From NCBI RefSeq assembly GCF_002086285.1, contig NZ_MVHU01000028.1, forward strand, positions 1-60,398: a DNA stretch of 60,398 bases. The letters run 5' to 3'. Below the pieces are notes generated by a model. The model saw only the letters and a list, made by a program, of their open reading frames with translations, did not search any database and was not told where the DNA came from. Shown here piece by piece: positions 1 to 8,464 of this stretch. The position numbers were made by a program, and so were the translations under genes. Position 1 is the first letter of the stretch, and the number at the start of each line of letters is the position of its first letter. This stretch comes from Mycolicibacter kumamotonensis (GTDB lineage: Bacteria; Actinomycetota; Actinomycetes; Mycobacteriales; Mycobacteriaceae).

Positions 1-506
1 ACGGCGGCGCGGGTGGTACCGGCGGCACCGGCCTCGTGCAGGCCGACGGCACGCCGCAGGCCGGTGGTGACGGCGGCCAGGGTCTGGTCATATCCGTCGC
101 CGCCGTCGCCGAACCACAGGCCGCCGGCGCCGCCGTTGGGGTTGTCGGCGGTCCCGTCGATCCCGTTGCCGATGAGATAGGCCCCGGCGAGTTGGTTGAT
201 GGTGGTGTCGATCTGGATGCCCAGCGGGCTGGTGATCCAGGTCTGCATCTGGTCGTGCAGCACGGTGTAGAGGTCCAGTCCAAACACGTCGGAGGCCTCG
301 AGCGGGTCCGAACCAGCGGCCAGGCCCGCGGCAGGCGCGAACAGTTCGACCAGCCAGTCCAGGTCGGCGTCGGCGTGCGCCGGTGGGGCGGGGGCAAGGG
401 GGCTGAGCCCGAACGCCCCGCCGATGGTCCCGGCGGCGGCGAAGGCCCCGATCGCAGCGCGTGCCCCGCGCCGGCGAGTCGACCGCGGGTTACCTCGTCG
501 GCTCAT
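1..506 (-). CDS. Secreted PGRS-like protein without PE domain (3' end cut off)
   Basis: The gene reads leftward from an ATG at 504-506 and runs off the window edge, so only the first ~168 codons are seen. A twin-arginine/lysine-poor but Arg-rich N-terminus, an Ala/Gly hydrophobic stretch and an Ala-His-Ala site near residue 44 look like a secretion signal. After this come a helical segment and the phrases LIGNGIDGTADNPNGGAGG and LWFGDGGDGY, which are typical of mycobacterial PGRS proteins. No PE domain (Pro-Glu near the N-terminus) is present. The last visible ~30 residues lose the Gly-rich pattern. Function unknown; export to the cell surface is an inference. Confidence 0.6.
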   Translation of the reverse strand, partial: MSRRGNPRSTRRRGARAAIGAFAAAGTIGGAFGLSPLAPAPPAHADADLDWLVELFAPAAGLAAGSDPLEASDVFGLDLYTVLHDQMQTWITSPLGIQIDTTINQLAGAYLIGNGIDGTADNPNGGAGGLWFGDGGDGYDQTLAAVTTGLRRAVGLHEAGAAGTTRAA

Positions 507-578
507 CGGCCCTACCTTGTCTCGAGGGCGAACCCCGCCCGACAGCCCACGCGCAGGTGCGTGATCAAGCCAAAGTAC

Positions 579-607
579 TACCTAAGCAGGCGCTTAACAA
601 CGGACAA
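579..607 (-). promoter_or_regulatory. Candidate sigma-A-type promoter of the PGRS-like gene
   Basis: On the minus strand TTGTCC (602-607) lies 17 bp before TAGGTA (579-584). This would start transcription about 65 bases before the ATG at 506. Only the hexamers and spacing support it. Confidence 0.3.
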
Positions 608-636
608 GTGGTTTCCGTAGGAAGAAAGTCAGCCGG

Positions 637-1095
637 TTAAGTGGACGTCGCGGGAGTGAGCACCACGACCGGGATCGGCCGGGCGGTGCGTCGCTGGTAG
701 GCCTCATAGCGATTGGCGTTGTTGGCGTTCACGAGCCGCCACAACCGGGCGTAGTCGGGGTCGTCGGGCAGCACCGGCCGCGCGGTGACGGCGAAGCGTT
801 TGGGGCCGACGTTGATCTCGACGTCGGGGTGCGCCTTGAGGTTGTGGTACCAGCCGGGAGAGCGGGGAGCGCCGCCCAACGACGCGACGATCAGGTAGTC
901 GTCCCCGTCGCGGGCGTAGGTCAGCGCGTTGGTGCGGGCCTGCCCGGTCTTGGCGCCGACGGTGTGCAGCAGCACGCTTGGCGGGAGGCCAGGGAACCGG
1001 TGGCCGATGCGCCCGCCGGTGCCTTGGTACAGCGTGTTGTGCAGGCGCAGCAGGCGCCCCCCGACCTGTCGTTCGACCCAGCTGGAAATGCCCAT
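637..1095 (-). CDS. Ddn-family F420H2-dependent reductase (Rv1261c-like)
   Basis: A 152-residue protein of the deazaflavin-dependent nitroreductase (Ddn/DUF385) family, usual family length. Seen in the sequence: the core LLHTVGAKTGQARTNAL (about residues 42-58) and ASLGGAPRSPGWYHNL (71-86), the family hallmarks that bind the F420 side chain and phosphate. Members reduce quinones or nitro compounds with F420H2; the substrate here is unknown. It lies 4 bp downstream of the HIT gene on the same strand, the same pairing as Rv1262c-Rv1261c in M. tuberculosis, so the two are probably cotranscribed. Confidence 0.85.
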   Translation of the reverse strand: MGISSWVERQVGGRLLRLHNTLYQGTGGRIGHRFPGLPPSVLLHTVGAKTGQARTNALTYARDGDDYLIVASLGGAPRSPGWYHNLKAHPDVEINVGPKRFAVTARPVLPDDPDYARLWRLVNANNANRYEAYQRRTARPIPVVVLTPATST

Positions 1096-1099
1096 CGCT

Positions 1100-1537
1100 T
1101 CAGTCTGACTGCGCCGAGTCGGCGTCGGCCAGCGCTGCCCGCAGCAGCTCCCCGGTGCGCTCCCGGTCCGGGTCGCGCCGCACCACCATGCCCTTGGCGA
1201 AGGACAGCTTGTCGCCGTTGCGGCGCGGCACCACGTGCAAATGGATGTGGAACACGCTCTGAAAGGCCGCCCGGCCGTCGTTGATCACCAGGTTGTTGCC
1301 GTCGGCGTGCAGCCCGGAGTCGCGGGACGCCCGGGCGATCCGCTGACCGACCGCGAGCATGCCGGCCAGTGTCTCGGGCGGGGTGTCGGTCAGGTCCACG
1401 CTGTGCTGCTTGGGGATCACCAGCGTGTGGCCGCGGGTGAACGGCCGGATGTCGAGGAACGCCAGATAGTCGTCGTCTTCGAAAATCCGCACGGCCGGGG
1501 CGTCGCCGGCCACCACGGCGCAGAACACGCAGGACAT
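1100..1537 (-). CDS. HIT family nucleotide hydrolase/transferase (Rv1262c-like)
   Basis: 145 residues; I chose the ATG at 1535-1537 because the family start (M-S-C-V-F-C) begins there, although the frame stays open upstream. The histidine triad is His97-Ile-His99-Leu-His101-Val near the C-terminus, and the N-terminal CVFC pair and the segment RGHTLVIPKQH are typical of HIT proteins. The central triad His acts as nucleophile on nucleotide phosphoramidates or dinucleotides in the family. Substrate not predictable. It sits between malY (17 bp upstream) and the Ddn-like gene (4 bp downstream) in one leftward unit. Confidence 0.88.
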   Translation of the reverse strand: MSCVFCAVVAGDAPAVRIFEDDDYLAFLDIRPFTRGHTLVIPKQHSVDLTDTPPETLAGMLAVGQRIARASRDSGLHADGNNLVINDGRAAFQSVFHIHLHVVPRRNGDKLSFAKGMVVRRDPDRERTGELLRAALADADSAQSD

Positions 1538-1554
1538 TCCGCCACGGTAGCGGT

Positions 1555-2706
1555 TCAGCGCAGCGCCAAGGCCATCGCCTCGATCGCCCGATCCAGGATC
1601 GCCCGGGTGGTGCCGAAGTTCAGCCGGGCGAACCCCGGGCCGCCGCCGAACGGGATGCCCGGGCTCAGCGCCACCCGCGCGTGGCCCAGCAGGTAGTCGG
1701 CCGGTTCGACCGCCAACCCCAGCGCCCGGAAGTCCAGCCACGCCAGGTAGGTGGCCTGCGGGTGGCTGACCCGCAGCCCCGGCACCGCCTCGGGAAGGAC
1801 ACGGCTCAGGTGGTCGCGGTTGCTCCGCAGATAGACCAGCAGGCGGTCCAGCCAGTCGCCGCCGTCGGTGTAGGCGGCGATGTTGGCGCGGATGCCGACG
1901 GTGGAGGCGCCCATGGTGTGCATCATGTTGATCCCGTCCCAGGCGTCGGCGTCGCGCTGGTTGGACAGCATCACCTGGGCGCACATCAGGCCGGGCAGGT
2001 TCCAGCCCTTGGACGCCGACATCAGCGTGACGACGGTGTCGGCGGCGACGTCGGACACCGAGGCGGCCGCGACGTGGGGACGGTCGTAGACCAGCGGGGC
2101 GTGGATCTCGTCGGCGATCACCCGGGCGCCGTGGCGGGCGGCGATCTCCACGATCGCGCGCAGTTCCTCGGCGGTGAACGCGGTGCCCAGCGGATTGTTC
2201 GGGTTGCACAGGATCAACGACCCCGCGCCGGCGGCGAACGCCGCGTCCAGCGCATCCAGGTCGATCAGATAGCGCCCCGAGTCATCTTGGGTCATCGGGA
2301 TTTCCACCCGCTGGCGGCCGGAGACCAGCAGCAGATCGAAGAACGGCATGTAGGCCGGCACCGGCAGCACCACCGGGCTCTCCGGGCGGGTGAGGAACGC
2401 GATGACCACCTCCATGCCCTTGAGCACGTCGGGCACCACCCGCACCCACTCCGGGCGGGCGGCCCAGCCGTAGCGCCGCTCGCACCAGCGTGCCGCCGCC
2501 ACCGGCAGCGCATCGGACCCGAACGCCGGGTAGCCGAACTCCTCGGCGGCCACACAGGCGCGGATACCGTCCAGCACCGCCGGCGCGGTGGGGAAATCCA
2601 TCTCGGCGATCCACAGCGGCAACACGTCCGGCTCGAAGTGGTTCCACTTGATCGTCCCGCGCGCGCGGAGTTGGTCGTCGGTCAGCGCATCGAAGACTTC
2701 AGCCAC
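1555..2706 (-). CDS. MalY/PatB-type PLP-dependent C-S lyase / aminotransferase
   Basis: 383 residues, full length for class I/II fold-type I MalY-PatB enzymes. PLP-site features visible: CNPNNPLG (residues 167-174), ADEIHAP (198-204) and the Schiff-base lysine K233 in SASKGWNLPG. Such enzymes cleave cystathionine or related cysteine S-conjugates to thiol, pyruvate and ammonia. It resembles Rv2294 of M. tuberculosis, which is far from Rv1262c there; here it lies directly upstream of the HIT gene, an arrangement different from Mtb. The start ATG is 32 bp from the divergent cyclase gene, so the two share a very short promoter region. Confidence 0.87.
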   Translation of the reverse strand: MAEVFDALTDDQLRARGTIKWNHFEPDVLPLWIAEMDFPTAPAVLDGIRACVAAEEFGYPAFGSDALPVAAARWCERRYGWAARPEWVRVVPDVLKGMEVVIAFLTRPESPVVLPVPAYMPFFDLLLVSGRQRVEIPMTQDDSGRYLIDLDALDAAFAAGAGSLILCNPNNPLGTAFTAEELRAIVEIAARHGARVIADEIHAPLVYDRPHVAAASVSDVAADTVVTLMSASKGWNLPGLMCAQVMLSNQRDADAWDGINMMHTMGASTVGIRANIAAYTDGGDWLDRLLVYLRSNRDHLSRVLPEAVPGLRVSHPQATYLAWLDFRALGLAVEPADYLLGHARVALSPGIPFGGGPGFARLNFGTTRAILDRAIEAMALALR

Positions 2707-2738
2707 CCCGACAGTCTGCCGGGAGATACGTTTGCGGC

Positions 2739-3860
2739 GTGGCTGATCCCAAGATCGACGAACTGCTCGACGGGCTGGACGGCCCTGCGCGCGCCGAACG
2801 CGCCGAATTGATCGAATGGCTGCTAGGACAGGGCATCACCGCTGATCAGATTCGCGGGAACGTCTCGCCGATGCTGTTGGCGTCACGCCGGCTGGTCGGC
2901 GATGACGGCACCTACGTGTCGGCGCGCGAGATCAGTGAGTCGACCGGGGTGGACCTCGAGCAGTTGCAGCGGCTGTTGCGGGCGGTCGGGCTGCCCTGGG
3001 TCGACGATCCGGACGCCCCCGCGCTGATGCGTGCCGACGCCAGCATCGCCGTGCATGCCCGCCGCTTCATCGAGGCCGGTATCGACGCCGAACACGCCCT
3101 GCAGACGGCCCGCGTGCTGGCCGACGGGCTGTCGCACACCGCTGATTTCATGCGCTTCACGGTGTTGTCGGCGATCGGTGAGCCGGGCGTCACCGAGCTG
3201 CAGATCGCGCAGCGGTCGCGGGACCTGGTGGCGGCGCTGGCGCCGATGCTGGGCCCCTTCGTTCAGGACATGCTGATGCTGCAGCTGCGTCACCAGCTCG
3301 ACATCGATGCCGTGACCGCCAGCGAGCGCATGGCGGGCGCGCCGCTGCCGGGGGCGCGGCAGGTCACCGTGGCGTTCGCCGACCTGGTCGGGTTCACCCG
3401 GCTCGGGGAGATGGTGCCGCCCGAGGAGCTGGTGCAGCTCGCCGAGCGTTTGGCGGTGCTGGGCCGTGAGATCGCCGTCCCGCCGGTGCGATTCATCAAG
3501 ACCATCGGCGACGCGGTGATGTTCGTCAGCCCGGAGCCGGCGCCCATGGTCGATGCGGTGCTGAGGCTGATCGACGCCGCCGAGGCCGACGGCGAGCTAC
3601 CGCGGCTGCGCGCCGGTATCGCCTCCGGGGAGGCGGTGAGCCGGGTCGGGGACTGGTTCGGCAGCCCGGTGAATCTGGCCAGTCGGGTGACCGGGGTGGC
3701 GCGTCCGGGTTCGGTGCTGGTCACCGGGCCGGTGCAGGCCGCGCTCGCCGACGACGACGCATTCCGCTGGTCGTTCGCGGGAGCGCGGCACCTCAAGGGC
3801 ATCAAGGGTGAGGTGAGCGTCTTCCGGGTCCGGCGCTGCGGCGAAGACGCCGAGGGCTGA
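2739..3860 (+). CDS. Class III adenylyl cyclase with pH-sensing N-terminal domain (Rv1264-like)
   Basis: 373 residues from a GTG start. Residues 1-200 match the autoinhibitory Ad_cyc regulatory domain of Rv1264; 205-365 are the catalytic homology domain. All six canonical catalytic residues are present: metal-binding D215 (FADLVGF) and D258 (IGDAVM), adenine-specifying K254 and D305, transition-state N312 and R316. Each lies exactly seven positions before its Rv1264 counterpart (D222, D265, K261, D312, N319, R323), which argues for orthology and an active enzyme making cAMP in response to acid pH. In Mtb amiB2 separates this gene from the HIT gene; here malY does. Confidence 0.92.
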   Translation: MADPKIDELLDGLDGPARAERAELIEWLLGQGITADQIRGNVSPMLLASRRLVGDDGTYVSAREISESTGVDLEQLQRLLRAVGLPWVDDPDAPALMRADASIAVHARRFIEAGIDAEHALQTARVLADGLSHTADFMRFTVLSAIGEPGVTELQIAQRSRDLVAALAPMLGPFVQDMLMLQLRHQLDIDAVTASERMAGAPLPGARQVTVAFADLVGFTRLGEMVPPEELVQLAERLAVLGREIAVPPVRFIKTIGDAVMFVSPEPAPMVDAVLRLIDAAEADGELPRLRAGIASGEAVSRVGDWFGSPVNLASRVTGVARPGSVLVTGPVQAALADDDAFRWSFAGARHLKGIKGEVSVFRVRRCGEDAEG

Positions 3861-3879
3861 CGGTCCAATGCCGACCGTG

Positions 3880-3899
3880 GCGAGGACTAACGGCCCTGT
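3880..3899. promoter_or_regulatory. DosR-like binding box upstream of Acg-type nitroreductase
   Basis: The core AGGACTAACGGCCC (3883-3896) fits the DosR consensus GGGACTWWNGNCCC at all but one defined position (A instead of the first G). It lies 49 bp before the GTG of an Acg-type gene; Acg (Rv2032) and its paralogue Rv3131 belong to the hypoxia/NO DosR regulon in M. tuberculosis. Context and sequence agree; binding is inferred. Confidence 0.6.
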
Positions 3900-3948
3900 C
3901 GGGAGGCCCGCCCTCCGGGGAACCTGTGAGGTGAGGTGGAGGTGAGTC

Positions 3949-4926
3949 GTGGTGGGAACATTGGTGAAGTCCGAAGTAGTAGCCGAAGCGGTGCGGCTGG
4001 CATGCCGCGCGCCGTCGCTGCACAACAGCCAGCCCTGGCGGTGGGTGGCTGAGCCCGGCCGGCTGGACCTGTTCTTGGATCCCAACCGCGCGGTGCACGG
4101 CGATCAATCCGCGCGCGAGGCGCTGATCAGTTGCGGAGCGGTGCTCGATCACCTGCGGGTGGCGATGGACGTCGCCGGATGGACGGCCGAGGTGCAGCGA
4201 TTCCCGGATCCGCAGCGACCCGAGCACCTCGCCTCGATCGGCTTCACCGCCTCCGACCGGGTCACCGATCTACAGCGCTACCGCGCCAACGCGATCCTGA
4301 TGCGGCGCACCGATCGACTGCCGTTTCTGGAACCGAGCGCCTGGGCGCCCTTCGAGGCCGTGCTGCACAGCAGCGTCGAGGGGCCGGTGCGGCTGTGCGT
4401 GCTTCCCGACGACGTGCGTTCCCAACTCGCGGAGGCCTCCCAGGTCACCGAGGCGCTGAGACTCTATGACTCGTCGTACCACGCCGAACTCAGCTGGTGG
4501 ACAGCGCCGTTCGAGGTCTCCGACGGAATCCCGCAGAGCGCGCTGGTTTCGGCCGCGGAGAGCGACCGGGTCGATATCGGGCGGAGTTTTCCGGTCACCA
4601 ACAACCGGGAGCGGCGCATCGAGGTCGGCGACGACCACTCGAAGATCGTGCTGCTGTCCACCGAGACCGATGAGCCGGCCGATGCGCTGGCCTGCGGTGA
4701 GGCGCTCTCGACCGTGCTGCTGGAGTGCACCATGGCCGGTCTGGCCACCTGCCCGGTCACGCATCTGACGGAGGTACCGGCCAGCCGGGCGATGCTGGCC
4801 GGGCTGGCTGGCCGTGACGACCTGCCGCAAGTTCTGATCCGGGTCGGTGGCACGCCGGTGTTGGAGAAGGTTCCGGCGCCGACGCCGCGACGTCAGCTGG
4901 CCGATGTACTGCAGCTGAAATATTGA
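3949..4926 (+). CDS. Acg-type nitroreductase-fold protein (Rv2032/Rv3131-like)
   Basis: 325 residues; GTG start preceded by GGTGGAGGTGAG. The pattern A-C-R-A-P-S-L-H-N-S-Q-P-W-R-W at residues 18-32, the DRTD-like RRTDRLPF segment and the C-terminal TCPVTHLTEVP are features of the Acg family, mycobacterial nitroreductase-like proteins made of two tandem half-domains. Acg of M. tuberculosis keeps FMN but is thought to sequester flavin rather than reduce nitro drugs. A DosR-like box lies 49 bp upstream, so induction during hypoxia or NO stress is likely. Confidence 0.85.
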   Translation: MVGTLVKSEVVAEAVRLACRAPSLHNSQPWRWVAEPGRLDLFLDPNRAVHGDQSAREALISCGAVLDHLRVAMDVAGWTAEVQRFPDPQRPEHLASIGFTASDRVTDLQRYRANAILMRRTDRLPFLEPSAWAPFEAVLHSSVEGPVRLCVLPDDVRSQLAEASQVTEALRLYDSSYHAELSWWTAPFEVSDGIPQSALVSAAESDRVDIGRSFPVTNNRERRIEVGDDHSKIVLLSTETDEPADALACGEALSTVLLECTMAGLATCPVTHLTEVPASRAMLAGLAGRDDLPQVLIRVGGTPVLEKVPAPTPRRQLADVLQLKY

Positions 4927-5183
4927 CCGGCAGCACACAATAGGGCAGGCCCGGCTGACGTGGGGAGCGTCTTACACTTCCTGCGCGGCTGGCTTTCATC
5001 CACTGACCAGCTCTTCGGTTCGGTCATTTCCGGGCCTGCTTCGCGGTCGAATCTACGCCGGTGACCACCGGTCGGCAATGGCTGATCCGCAGCGGATTCT
5101 TCGGGGTTGTTGGTCACTGTATTCACTTGTGTCACTGTGGTTTTGCTTGTGGATGGTTTCGGCGGACTGTCGGGGGGCGTGGC

Positions 5184-5189
5184 TATGAT
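5184..5189 (+). promoter_or_regulatory. Candidate -10 element of a leaderless 13E12 transcript
   Basis: TATGAT at 5184-5189 ends 6 bases before the ATG at 5196, a spacing that would start the mRNA at or next to the start codon. No convincing -35 hexamer is seen. The rest of the 4927-5195 gap holds a short palindrome (5085-5097) and two GTCACTGT copies, nothing else recognised. Confidence 0.35.
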
Positions 5190-5195
5190 TAGCAC

Positions 5196-6561
5196 ATGTG
5201 TTCGAACGGTCGCGAGGTGGTCGTCGGGGTCTTCGACGCGTTGGCCGCAGGACTGGATCGGGCGCTGGAGCTGGATTTCGAGGCGTTGACCCCGCGGGAG
5301 TGTGTGGCGATCCTGCGGCGCTGCGAAATGCTGCGTCGCCGGCTGCCGGCGGTGGAACACCCGCTGGTGAATCGGGTGGCCGCGGCGGATCCGGCCGAGG
5401 TGGGCGGCAAGGCTCGCTGGGTGCTCGCCGATGAACTACACCTGACTCGTGGTGAGGCCGGGCGGCGCATCACCGAGGCCGCCGAATTGGGGCCGCGGCG
5501 CAGCCTGACCGGTGAACCCCTCGACCCGGTGCGTCCCGCGGTCGCCGCCGCCCAACGAAAGGGGCAGATCGGCGCGGCGCATATCGCGGTGATCCGCTCG
5601 TTTTTCACCTACCTGCCCGACGATATCGACACCGACACCGTGGCGCGTGCCGAAGCGGAACTGGCCGAGCTGGCCGCGGGCTATCGGCCCGATCAACTGG
5701 CCACCCTGGCCCACCGCATGGCCGATCACCTGCACCCCGACGGCAACTACACCGACGAGGAACGCGCCAAACGCCGCAGCCTGGTGTTGGGCCCCCAGGA
5801 CCGCGACGGCATGAGTGCCATCAAGGGCTATCTGGACCCGCAAGCGCGCGCCACCTTCGATGCGGTGCTGGCCCGCTGGGCGGCTCCGGGTATGTGCAAT
5901 CCCGACGACCCGGTGCCGTGCATCGCCGGCACACCAAGCCAAGCCCAGATCGAGGCCGATGCGCGCAGCGCACCGCAGCGCAACCACGACGCCCTGACCG
6001 CGATGGGCCGTGCCCTGCTGGCCTCCGGGGACCTGGGCCAGCACAACGGGCTGCCGGCCACCATCATCGTCTCGACCACCCTGGCCGATCTGCAGGCCGG
6101 TACCGGCAAGGCCCACACCGGCGGGGGTACCTGGCTACCGATCCGCGATGTCGTGGCGATGGCCTCCCACGCCCATCACTACCTGCGGATCTATGACGGC
6201 GCCAAAGAACTCGCACTGTTGCACACCAAACGTCTGGCCTCACCGGGCCAGCGCATCGTGCTCTATGCCAAAGAACGGGGTTGTAGCCACCCGGGCTGTC
6301 CCATCGGCGGCTACTACTGCGAAGTCCACCACGACACCGACTACGCCAAAACCGGCCGCACCGACATCGACGACCTGAGCCTGCGCTGCGGCCCGCATCA
6401 CCAACTGATCACCTCACACGGCTGGAAAACCCGCAAACGCCACGACGGCACCACCGAAACCCTGCCCCCACCCCACCTCGACCACGGCCGACCCCGCACC
6501 AACACCTACCACCACCGGAGAAAAACTCCTACGCGACCGCGAAGACGACGAAGATCCCTAA
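5196..6561 (+). CDS. 13E12 repeat family protein: DUF222 plus HNH endonuclease domain, probable frameshift near its end
   Basis: The N-terminal ~300 residues are the DUF222 helical region typical of REP13E12 proteins; an HNH domain follows around residues 359-405 (R-G-C-S-H-P-G-C, then C-E-V-H-H, then D-I-D-D-L-S-L-R-C-G-P-H-H). Such genes are multicopy in mycobacteria and linked to mobile REP13E12 elements; nuclease activity is plausible but unproven. After about 6516 the frame changes character: the expected acidic tail (EKLLRDREDDEDP then stop at 6559-6561) is in the +1 frame next to a run of five A, while the original frame runs on to 6911 through antisense of the ABC gene. I end the gene at 6561 on the assumption of a 1-base indel. 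Confidence 0.75.
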
Positions 6562-6577
6562 CCCGAGGATCGCAAGG

Positions 6578-8464
6578 TCAATTGCCTTCGGCCATCGCCC
6601 AATACGCCCCCCGGCGGGCCAGCAGCTCGGTGTGGGTGCCCTGCTCGACGATCCGGCCGGCCTGCATCACCAGGATCAGGTCTGCGTCACGGATCGTCGA
6701 AAGACGGTGGGCGATGATGAAACTGGTGCGGTCCCGGCGTAATTCGCGTGTGGCCCGCTGGATCAACAGCTCGGTGCGGGTGTCCACCGAGCTGGTGGCC
6801 TCGTCGAGGATCAGCAGTTGCGGGCGGGCCAGGAACGCCCGGGCGATCGTGATCAGCTGCTTTTCTCCGGCGCTGATCCCCGCCCCGTCGTCGCTGACCC
6901 GGGTGGCGTAACCGTCCGGAAGCGCTTCGGCGAAGCGGTCGACGTGCGCGGCGCGGGCGGCCGCCAGCACCTCGTCTTCCGAGGCGTCGGGCCGCCCGTA
7001 GCGGATGTTGTCGGCGATCGTCCCGGTGAACAGCCAGGTGTCCTGCAACACCATCCCGATCGAGGAACGCAGCGTCGAGCGATCCACCGAGGTGATGTCG
7101 ACGCCGTCGATCAGGATCTGCCCACGATCCACGTCGTAGAACCGCATCAGCAGGTTGACCAAGGTGGTCTTGCCCGCCCCGGTCGGCCCGACGATCGCCA
7201 CCGTGCTGCCCGGCTCGACGGCCAGCGACAGATCCTCGATCACCGGAACCCCGGGCCGGTAGCCGAAACTGACATCGCGGAACTCGACTCGCCCGCGCAG
7301 CCCGGAACCGTTGAGCGACAGTGGCACCGCGGGGGCCGCCGGCTCCTCGGGCTCGTCGAGGAAGGCGAATACCCGCTCGGCGCTGGCCGCCCCGGACTGC
7401 AGCGTGTTGTACATAGCCGCGAGGTTGCCCAGCGGCTGGTTGAACTGGCGGACATAGGCGATGAACGCCTGGATGCTGCCCAGGGTGATCTGGCCGGTGG
7501 CCACCTGGAAACCGCCGATCACCGCGACCGCGACGTAGCCCAGGTTGGCGATCACTCCGGTCGCCGGTGCCACTAGACCGGAGAGGAACTGGGCGCCGAA
7601 CCCGGCCCGGTACAGCTCGTCGTTGCACTCGTCGAAGCGCTGCTGCGCCCAGTCCCGGTGACCGAACGTGCGGACCAGGGTGAAGCCGCTGTAGGTCTCC
7701 TCCAGGTGGGCGTTGAGCCGTCCGGTGGCCGCCCACTGCGCGGCGAACAGTCGCTGCGAGCGCCGGGTGATCGCCCGTACCGCCAGCAGCGACACCGGCA
7801 CGCCGAGCAGCGTGATCGCGGCCAGCAGCGGCGAGATGGACAGCATCATCGCCAGCACCACCAGCACGGTCAGCACCGAGGAGAACAGTTGGCTGATCGT
7901 CATCGACACCGACGTCGCGGTGTTGTCGACGTCGTTGGTGACCCGGCTCAACAGTTCGCCGCGGCGCTGGGTGTCGAAGTAGCGCAGCGGCAGCCGGTGC
8001 ATCTTGTCCTCGACGTCGCGGCGCAGGGTGCGCAGGGTGCGCTGCAGGATCACGTTGAGCAGCCGTGCCTGGGTCCAGACCATCACCGCGGCAACCAGAT
8101 ACAAACTCATCGCCAGGGCCAGCGTGCGCGCGACCGCGGTGAAGTCGACGCCGGCGCCCGGCACCACATCCATCCCGGACAACATGTCGGCGTAGGTGCC
8201 CCGTCCCGCGGCGCGGGCGGCCTCGACGGCCTGCTGCTTGCTCATGCCCGACGGCAGGCCGCGGCCGATCACCCCGTTGAAAATCAGATCGGTGGCATGG
8301 CCGAGGATCCGCGGGCCGGCCACCCCGATCGCGATGCCGCCCAGCGACAATGCGATCACCGCGGCGATCAACCTGCGCTGCGGGCCCATCCGCCGCGCCA
8401 GCCGCATCGCGGTCGCCGAGAAGTCGATGGGCCGCGCGGTCGAATCCATCACCGGGGCCGTCAC
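6578..8464 (-). CDS. ABC exporter half-transporter, consensus ATPase partner (Rv1272c-like)
   Basis: 628 residues: a six-helix exporter membrane domain (about 30-370) fused to an ATPase domain (about 390-628). Walker A GPTGAGKTT 426-434, Walker B LLILDE with catalytic E555, switch H586. The signature motif is degenerate (ISAGE, 530-534, instead of LSGGQ). I chose the GTG at 8464 because it overlaps the upstream stop by 4 bases; ATG at 8449 is an alternative. Together with its neighbour it should form a heterodimeric multidrug or lipid exporter in the plasma membrane; the substrate is unknown. Confidence 0.88.
   Translation of the reverse strand: MTAPVMDSTARPIDFSATAMRLARRMGPQRRLIAAVIALSLGGIAIGVAGPRILGHATDLIFNGVIGRGLPSGMSKQQAVEAARAAGRGTYADMLSGMDVVPGAGVDFTAVARTLALAMSLYLVAAVMVWTQARLLNVILQRTLRTLRRDVEDKMHRLPLRYFDTQRRGELLSRVTNDVDNTATSVSMTISQLFSSVLTVLVVLAMMLSISPLLAAITLLGVPVSLLAVRAITRRSQRLFAAQWAATGRLNAHLEETYSGFTLVRTFGHRDWAQQRFDECNDELYRAGFGAQFLSGLVAPATGVIANLGYVAVAVIGGFQVATGQITLGSIQAFIAYVRQFNQPLGNLAAMYNTLQSGAASAERVFAFLDEPEEPAAPAVPLSLNGSGLRGRVEFRDVSFGYRPGVPVIEDLSLAVEPGSTVAIVGPTGAGKTTLVNLLMRFYDVDRGQILIDGVDITSVDRSTLRSSIGMVLQDTWLFTGTIADNIRYGRPDASEDEVLAAARAAHVDRFAEALPDGYATRVSDDGAGISAGEKQLITIARAFLARPQLLILDEATSSVDTRTELLIQRATRELRRDRTSFIIAHRLSTIRDADLILVMQAGRIVEQGTHTELLARRGAYWAMAEGN

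Noticed and set aside
36..620. Rightward open frame with GGAGGTGGTG-like start opposite the PGRS-like gene
   Set aside because: It is the complement of the Gly/Ala-rich tract; the leftward frame has the signal peptide and the recognised PGRS phrases, and the rightward frame runs on into the promoter region without any family pattern.
3896..3920. Terminator after the adenylyl cyclase gene (GGAGG/CCTCC)
   Set aside because: Only a 5-bp stem, not convincing.
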